Shown: positions 42,010 to 46,289 of the stretch, one piece after another
Numbering within the stretch: position 1 is the stretch's first letter
Layout of the letters: every line of letters starts with the position of its first letter
Assembly: GCA_009788065.1 (NCBI GenBank)
Contig: WQSF01000012.1
Span: forward strand, 1-46,289
DNA from: Treponema sp.
GTDB lineage: Bacteria > Spirochaetota > Spirochaetia > Treponematales > Breznakiellaceae
Length of the DNA stretch: 46,289 bases
Reading direction: 5' to 3'
Notes under the pieces: generated by a model
Told to the model about the DNA's origin: nothing
Databases searched by the model: none
The model's input: the letters and a program-made list of their open reading frames with translations, nothing else
Translations under genes and position numbers: made by a program

Positions 42010-42216
42010 TTAAGCGACAGAGCCTTCTGTCATCGGGTTCAGGTAACCGGTTTGTACGCAGATATTAAAAAGATGCCTTGTAATTGTTTCTTCTGTCGTC
42101 TTAATGCTTCCGTTGTTGTTACGTGTAAAACGAACAAGATATTCGCTGTCCAGCTCTTTTAAAATATCGATGTACTCTGTACATCCCGGCAAACACTTAA
42201 TACTATAACGTTTCAT
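42010..42216 (-). CDS. Small conserved-looking protein, unknown function
   Basis: I place the start at ATG 42216 (68 residues: MKRYSIKCLPGCTEYIDIL, then DSEYLVRFTRNNNG and ETITRHLFNICVQTGYL). A TTG at 42264 is the alternative. The later start fits a promoter (TTGATT-17-CAAAAT, 42255-42283) whose transcription start falls near 42248. It is probably a small alpha/beta protein with three Cys; I do not recognise it. It is co-directional with the methyltransferase gene five bases away. Confidence 0.55.
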   Translation of the reverse strand: MKRYSIKCLPGCTEYIDILKELDSEYLVRFTRNNNGSIKTTEETITRHLFNICVQTGYLNPMTEGSVA

Positions 42217-42247
42217 ACATTTGATATCGGAAAATAATTTGCCCCTC

Positions 42248-42283
42248 TTGAGGAATTTTGCCAATTTAACTAGAATTAATCAA
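42248..42283. promoter_or_regulatory. Overlapping divergent promoters
   Basis: + strand: TTGAGG (42248-42253), 17 bases, TAGAAT (42271-42276), six bases to the cyclase ATG at 42283 (leaderless). - strand: TTGATT (42278-42283), 17 bases, CAAAAT (42255-42260), leading to the small gene at 42216. The two promoters occupy the same DNA, so polymerase can use only one at a time. Confidence 0.55.
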
Positions 42284-43962
42284 TGAAAATACGGTTGAAA
42301 ATGTTCCTTGTGATACTGCCTCTGATCATAGTTCCGCTGGTTCTGGCGGAGGTGTCTTCGTATTTTCAGGCGGTCAACGGAATCACGCGTCTTGCCAGGC
42401 AGCTCCTTGGTTTTAAACTCGGAGAACTTGAAAAATACGCAAATAACCAATGGACGCTTCTGGTTGACAACAATTATGCCGGAAGACCTGAAATGGTGGA
42501 CGCCGCGAAAAAAGCCGTGGAAAATTACGGGCGCAGCATTCTTCTAAGTGATACCGAAATTATTTTCGCTGTAGACAACCGGGGCAGTCTCGCCATGTCA
42601 ACCTCAAACTTAAACCTTCAACCTTCTGAAACGCGGGAGCTTTTGAGCTTTCTCGGCAGGGAAAACCAGGGCTTGCAGACAGCGGTAATAGGCGCGGAAA
42701 AGCGAATTTTTCAATCATTTTATTTTACCCCTTTTGACTGGCATATCTTAATAACCGAAAAAGAGAATGTTTTTTTTGCCGACGCAAAAAAAATTACAAT
42801 ACAGACATTTATTACTCTCGGCGCAGCCGTAATCGCCGCAGCGCTTCTGCTTTTGCTGATAACCCGCCGACTCACAGAGCCGCTAAAACGTATCGCAGGG
42901 TCAATGGATTCCATTATTCAGACTTCCGACTTGTCGGCAAAAGTTGACGTTGAATACAATGACGAAACAGGCGTTCTTGCGCAGACATTCAATAAAATGA
43001 CAGAAGAGCTTGACAGGGCGTATTCCCAGATGAAACGTTATGCGTTTGACGCTGTTCTGTCAGGAAAAAAAGAAGAACGTATACGCCAGATTTTCCAAAA
43101 ATACGTCCCAAACAATGTAATAGAAAAATTTTTCGCCTCGCCTGAAAAAATGCTTGTCGGCGACAACAGAAAACTCGCAATTTTATTTTCAGATATCCGC
43201 TCTTTCACGACAATTTCTGAAGGAATGGCGCCTGATGATTTGGTTAGCTCTCTTAACCGTTATTTCTCAGGGCAGGTGGAAATAATTTACAACAGGAAGG
43301 GAATCGTAGACAAATACATAGGTGACGCGATCATGGCTATATGGGGCGCGCCTGAAAAACATGAAGATGACGCCTTACAGTCTGTGTTTTCCGGTCTTGA
43401 AATGATCGACGCGATTTCTGAATTTAACAATAACCAGCGCCGTCTGGGTAAATGCGAATTTAAAATCGGCGTGGGTATCAACTTCGGCGAAGTAACCGTC
43501 GGCAATATCGGCAGTGAGCGCAAAATGGATTATACGGTAATCGGAGACGCTGTAAACCTCGCGTCGCGCATGGAAGGGCTTACAAAAACATACCATTCCG
43601 ATTTATTAATATCTGAAAGCCTGTTTGAAGAGCTTAGGATTAAAGCGCCGAGCGCGGGTCTCAGTTACCGTCTTCTTGACACTGTCGCCGTAAAAGGTAA
43701 AACAAAAGGCGTTAGAATATTTACTGTTAAAAAAACAGCGTCCCTATCGCCTGCGGAGCAGAAAGCGTGGCAAATACACAATTCGGGAATGAAACTCTAC
43801 TACACTCGTTCATTCGGCGAAGCCGCCGCTAAATTTAAAGAAGTTCTTACGCATTTAAACGGCGACTTTAACGCGGACAATCTTTATAAAAGATGCGCCG
43901 AATACGCATCGTCTCCTCCGCCCGCCGACTGGAACGGCGTGGAAATCATGAAGACGAAGTAG
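42283..43962 (+). CDS. Class III adenylate cyclase with N-terminal sensor and HAMP
   Basis: This 559-residue protein has a membrane helix at ~7-23, an extracytoplasmic domain (~25-170), a second helix (~176-194), HAMP (~195-250), and a class III cyclase domain (~290-460). Metal Asp are D304 (LFSDIRSFT) and D348 (YIGDAIMA); base-selecting residues are K344 and T418 (DYTVIGDAVN), so ATP is the likely substrate; N425 and R429 are present. A C-terminal ~90-residue extension looks TPR-like (MKLYYTRSFGEAAAKFKEVL). It resembles the cyclase at 22757 but is shorter. Its 3' end overlaps the convergent membrane-protein gene by 17 bases. Confidence 0.92.
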   Translation: MKIRLKMFLVILPLIIVPLVLAEVSSYFQAVNGITRLARQLLGFKLGELEKYANNQWTLLVDNNYAGRPEMVDAAKKAVENYGRSILLSDTEIIFAVDNRGSLAMSTSNLNLQPSETRELLSFLGRENQGLQTAVIGAEKRIFQSFYFTPFDWHILITEKENVFFADAKKITIQTFITLGAAVIAAALLLLLITRRLTEPLKRIAGSMDSIIQTSDLSAKVDVEYNDETGVLAQTFNKMTEELDRAYSQMKRYAFDAVLSGKKEERIRQIFQKYVPNNVIEKFFASPEKMLVGDNRKLAILFSDIRSFTTISEGMAPDDLVSSLNRYFSGQVEIIYNRKGIVDKYIGDAIMAIWGAPEKHEDDALQSVFSGLEMIDAISEFNNNQRRLGKCEFKIGVGINFGEVTVGNIGSERKMDYTVIGDAVNLASRMEGLTKTYHSDLLISESLFEELRIKAPSAGLSYRLLDTVAVKGKTKGVRIFTVKKTASLSPAEQKAWQIHNSGMKLYYTRSFGEAAAKFKEVLTHLNGDFNADNLYKRCAEYASSPPPADWNGVEIMKTK

Positions 43963-44626
43963 CTGAAGAAGGTTTTTTAAATTTTTTAATAATCTTTCCG
44001 GCTACCCATGCGATCGTAAAACCGGCGAAAACCGAAATAATTCTATCGATAATATTAATCGGGATGCGGGAAATAATTTCTCTTAAGATAAGCGGAAGAC
44101 CGGAATAAAAACCTGAAGGCTGTGACGCGGGATTAAAAACCGCGCTTCCTTCGGTCTGCGCTCTTAAAATATTAATTAAAAATGAAATAAGCCCGCCCAA
44201 TATGCTCATCGCAAAACACAAAACAAATGAAAGGAGCGTAAGAACAAAAAAATTATTCATAACTTTTTCCAACTGCCGGCTTTTGGAATAATTTAATATA
44301 TCAGAACTTTTTTTATTACCGGAAAAATTCAATTCGACAGGAAAAATTCGGATAAATTTCCATGTTATAACTGCGGTAACAATACTGCAAAGCATGAAAA
44401 GATAACCTTCCCATCCCCAAAAATTGAGCGTATGCCCTGCAATATTTGTAAGAGCACCTGTCAGACAACCCCAAAAAAGCCCGCCGATTAAAGTAACCGC
44501 TATTGTTAAAATTGTATCAAGGTAAAGCGGAAGCCCAATCCCGCTTACGGCAAATATCCTGTTAAGAAATATATTTAAAGCGGCTCCCGCGAAACTGAAA
44601 AAAAGCATTAAAATAATTTTGCGCAT
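43946..44626 (-). CDS. ECF S-component-like membrane protein
   Basis: This 226-residue protein has about five to six helices. The N-terminal FAVSGIGLPLYLDTILTIAVTLIGG, then LFWGCLTGALTNIAGHTL, matches the pattern of ECF S components (small-residue helix, then a second helix with GxxxG-type spacing). There is no EcfT or EcfA gene beside it. It is divergent from the histidine kinase gene, both with leaderless extended -10 promoters. It may be a stand-alone ligand-binding sensor for the kinase, or simply an S component using the ATPase at 35255; neither is shown by sequence. Ser/Lys-rich end. Confidence 0.65.
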   Translation of the reverse strand: MRKIILMLFFSFAGAALNIFLNRIFAVSGIGLPLYLDTILTIAVTLIGGLFWGCLTGALTNIAGHTLNFWGWEGYLFMLCSIVTAVITWKFIRIFPVELNFSGNKKSSDILNYSKSRQLEKVMNNFFVLTLLSFVLCFAMSILGGLISFLINILRAQTEGSAVFNPASQPSGFYSGLPLILREIISRIPINIIDRIISVFAGFTIAWVAGKIIKKFKKPSSATSSS

Positions 44627-44631
44627 ATTAA

Positions 44632-44654
44632 ATTATACCATATCATGTTATAAT
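44632..44654. promoter_or_regulatory. Divergent extended -10 promoters, both predicted leaderless
   Basis: + strand: TGT-TATAAT (44646-44654) ends six bases before the kinase ATG at 44661. - strand: TGG-TATAAT (TATAAT at 44632-44637) ends five bases before the membrane-protein ATG at 44626. The -10 elements are 11 bases apart, so the two genes share one short control region. Confidence 0.6.
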
Positions 44655-44660
44655 TGTGTA

Positions 44661-45362
44661 ATGTACGGAGAAGCTCGTTTTTATTTTGACCTGATGTGGC
44701 TTTTTGTTTTTGTTATAACTTTTCTCATGCTCTTATTGAGTTATCTGTATTTTGCCAAAAGACGCGCGCAGAAGAACGAGCGCCTAAGCCTCGCTTTTTC
44801 TCATCAGGTAATTGAAGGGATGGAAATGGAGCGGCTTCGTATCGCGCGCGAACTCCATGACAGCGTATTGCCGCAGGTTCTTGGAATGTCCGCCGCCGAT
44901 CAGATAAGAACTATCTGCGTAGAAATGATGCCTCCAGATTTTTCGCGTCTTTCATTGAACGATCTGTTCGCCGACATCTGTAATAAATTCGCAAAAAGAA
45001 CAGGATTGGAATGCAGTTGTTTTATTGAAAACGAACTTTTATTTTCAAACCTGAGCGCGGAACACAAGCTCCATCTTTACCGCATGGTTCAGGAATGTTT
45101 TACAAATATAGAAAAACATTCGCGCGCGCATAAAGCTCTGCTTGTCGCAAGGCGTAATAACGGAAATATCCTGATTTGCGTTTCAGATGACGGAGAGGGA
45201 TTTGTCGAAAATTCAAAGAAAGACGGGCTCGGCATGATGAGCCTCAGGCAGAGAGCCGTAATTATAGGCGCAAATATAGATTTTATCAGCGAAAGCCAAA
45301 ACGGGTTTATGGTACGAATTGAATTAATTACCCTTCCCAATATAATTAACGACAGCGAGTAA
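44661..45362 (+). CDS. NarX/DegS-type histidine kinase with no sensor domain
   Basis: This 233-residue kinase has one N-terminal membrane helix (~11-31) and a short charged linker. The HisKA_3 site is RIARELHDSVLPQV with phospho-His H66. The ATPase domain has N149 (QECFTNI), the G1 box DDGEGF and the G2 box DGLGMMSL. There is no periplasmic loop and no PAS or HAMP, so sensing must come from elsewhere, possibly the adjacent S-like protein. The dimerisation segment is about 25-30 residues shorter than in NarX-type kinases. I place the start at 44661; a frame extending to 44619 would overlap the divergent gene. The stop is three bases from the next start. Confidence 0.87.
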   Translation: MYGEARFYFDLMWLFVFVITFLMLLLSYLYFAKRRAQKNERLSLAFSHQVIEGMEMERLRIARELHDSVLPQVLGMSAADQIRTICVEMMPPDFSRLSLNDLFADICNKFAKRTGLECSCFIENELLFSNLSAEHKLHLYRMVQECFTNIEKHSRAHKALLVARRNNGNILICVSDDGEGFVENSKKDGLGMMSLRQRAVIIGANIDFISESQNGFMVRIELITLPNIINDSE

Positions 45363-45365
45363 ATA

Positions 45366-45965
45366 ATGAAGAATATATTTATTATAGAAGATCATCCGAT
45401 TGTTATGGACAGCCTTAATTCGTATTTTTCCAATACAGGCAGTTGGAATGTAATTGAAACAGCCTCATCTCTTGCCTCGGCAAAGAAAAAAATACCGTCT
45501 CTAAAAACCGGTATAGATATTTTAATTTTGGATATTCAGCTTGAAGACGGCTGGGGCTTGGATATAATTCGATGGCTAAAGGAACAGAATATAAAACAGC
45601 CTCTTGTCGCTGTCTATACGGCGTTTGATGATTACGGCCATGTCAGCGCTGCCTTAAGCCTTGGAGTGAAAGCGTATATCACAAAAAACCGCGATAAACA
45701 GGATCTTGAAAAAGCGATCCTTAGCGCGCTTTCAGGCATTATCAGCATTGACGAAACCGCTCAAATGAAACTCAACACCATTACAAGTGTTACCAGTATG
45801 CTGACAAAACGCGAAGCCGAAATTTTTACGCTTGTAAAAACAGGACTATCAAACAAAGAAATCGCCTTAAAACTCAGCATAAGCGTCCGTACAGTCGGAA
45901 ACATTCTTTGCTGCGTGTATGATAAAACAGGCATTAAGTCGCGTCAGGAACTGGAAAGACTGTAA
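45366..45965 (+). CDS. LuxR/NarL-family response regulator
   Basis: This 199-residue regulator is the partner of the kinase three bases upstream. Receiver: E8/D9, phospho-acceptor D56 (LILDIQ), T85 (VYTAF) and K107 (YITKNR). HTH: LTKREAEIFTLVKTGLSNKE then IALKLSISVRTVGNILCCVY. It resembles the orphan regulator at 1392 in length and layout, so cross-talk with the same kinase is possible. It has no strong Shine-Dalgarno and is probably translated by coupling. Its target may be the divergent membrane-protein gene. The sequence after it holds only a short hairpin. Confidence 0.9.
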   Translation: MKNIFIIEDHPIVMDSLNSYFSNTGSWNVIETASSLASAKKKIPSLKTGIDILILDIQLEDGWGLDIIRWLKEQNIKQPLVAVYTAFDDYGHVSAALSLGVKAYITKNRDKQDLEKAILSALSGIISIDETAQMKLNTITSVTSMLTKREAEIFTLVKTGLSNKEIALKLSISVRTVGNILCCVYDKTGIKSRQELERL

Positions 45966-46004
45966 TTAAGACCTACGTGGTTGATCTTCCTCTTCCTATT
46001 TCTT

Positions 46005-46032
46005 ACACCCAGTGCCTGCGGGTATCTGGTGT
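46005..46032. repeat. Imperfect hairpin after the response regulator
   Basis: ACACCCAG (46005-46012) and CTGGTGT (46026-46032) pair with one bulged C around a 13-base loop, followed a few bases later by TCTTTTT. It might terminate the kinase-regulator operon, or the convergent toxin gene. The match is weak. Confidence 0.35.
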
Positions 46033-46289
46033 TATATCTTTTTATCAATTATTTTTGATATTAAAATTTCTTCGATGTTTCGCCGTCCGTCTAATATAAA
46101 TAAAATATAAGCTTTGTTGTTTTCTTCGGCAATTTTATAATAAACTTTCCATGGGTTAATTACGATTTCAAATACGTCATAAATGCCAATATCTTTTAAT
46201 TCCTGGCATTGTTTTGTTTTAATTTTCTCATTTTCTATTAATTCAATTTTTGTTAATATTTTTTTATAAATATTATTTGCGGTACCTTC
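46032..46289 (-). CDS. RelE/ParE-type toxin, 5' end missing
   Basis: Reading from the window end on the minus strand, an 85-residue frame is open to base 46289, so the start is outside. It contains LKDIGIYDVFEIVINPWKVY followed by YKIAEEN and ILDGRRNIEEIL, the RelE/ParE-superfamily pattern (a basic residue cluster before NPW, DGRRNIEEIL near the C terminus). ParE-like toxins poison gyrase; RelE-like ones cleave mRNA; the fragment cannot tell them apart. Its antitoxin should lie beyond the window. It is AT-rich, like the toxin-antitoxin genes at the other end. Confidence 0.8.
   Translation of the reverse strand, partial: EGTANNIYKKILTKIELIENEKIKTKQCQELKDIGIYDVFEIVINPWKVYYKIAEENNKAYILFILDGRRNIEEILISKIIDKKI

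Noticed and set aside
1-46289. CRISPR array, prophage or insertion sequence
   Set aside because: I saw no regularly spaced repeat array, no phage structural genes and no transposase.

Overview
The window looks like chromosome of a host-associated spirochaete, most probably a Treponema-type species from an insect or termite gut. This is inferred from gene content, not from a marker gene: spirochaete-style OmpA and beta-barrel outer-membrane proteins, TPR lipoproteins with relaxed lipoboxes, class III cyclases with HAMP domains, a long (425 aa) PRPP synthetase, and a MurE with a DPR motif instead of DNPR. Most of the window is dense housekeeping sequence. Both ends are AT-rich and carry toxin-antitoxin genes.

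Layout. 1-2000: a VapC-type toxin cut by the window edge, a small secreted Cys-rich peptide, a HicA-HicB module and an orphan LuxR-type response regulator. 2056-4960: a lipase coupled to an RlmK-like rRNA methyltransferase, divergent from a radical SAM protein. 5032-10750: phosphoglycerate mutase (gpmI), an L-arabinose catabolic set (FGGY kinase, araA, araD) and tRNA-Pro(GGG). 10765-19548: isoprenoid genes ispG and ispH, an AMMECR1 protein, murE, and yajC-secD-secF, whose cluster ends in ispH. 19640-33611: cell-envelope genes, namely a class III cyclase followed by a FecR-like protein and a beta-barrel protein, a major outer-membrane barrel, two TPR lipoproteins, an MltD-like transglycosylase with LysM, a BASS transporter and an OmpA protein. 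33666-37488: an ECF transporter operon (T subunit, fused double ATPase, S subunit) with an amidohydrolase. 37584-41199: a zinc-ribbon protein with a histone-like tail, prs, a small AT-rich gene and glpK. 41222-45965: a methyltransferase, a second cyclase, and an S-component-like membrane protein divergent from a histidine kinase and response regulator. 46032-46289: the 3' part of a RelE/ParE-type toxin, on the minus strand.

The most unusual signals are not ordinary genes. (1) About ten genes have a -10 hexamer ending only 5 or 6 bases before the start codon and no Shine-Dalgarno sequence, which predicts leaderless mRNAs whose first base is the A of ATG; others (gpmI, araA, araD, the barrel gene, the zinc-ribbon gene) have normal leaders with good Shine-Dalgarno sites, so two initiation modes appear to coexist. 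(2) A roughly 128 bp imperfect palindrome lies in frame in the 5' coding end of the mltD-like gene, and a shorter relative lies upstream of the small gene at 39456. (3) A 17 bp sequence recurs, with 2 mismatches, inside two unrelated proteins where each seems to carry an inserted linker. (4) The outer-membrane barrel gene has a strong promoter followed by a terminator-like hairpin inside its own leader. (5) A small membrane protein resembling an ECF S component faces a histidine kinase with no sensor domain and a shortened dimerisation domain.

No CRISPR array, prophage, transposase or rRNA gene was seen, and no gene-free stretch exceeds about 300 bases.
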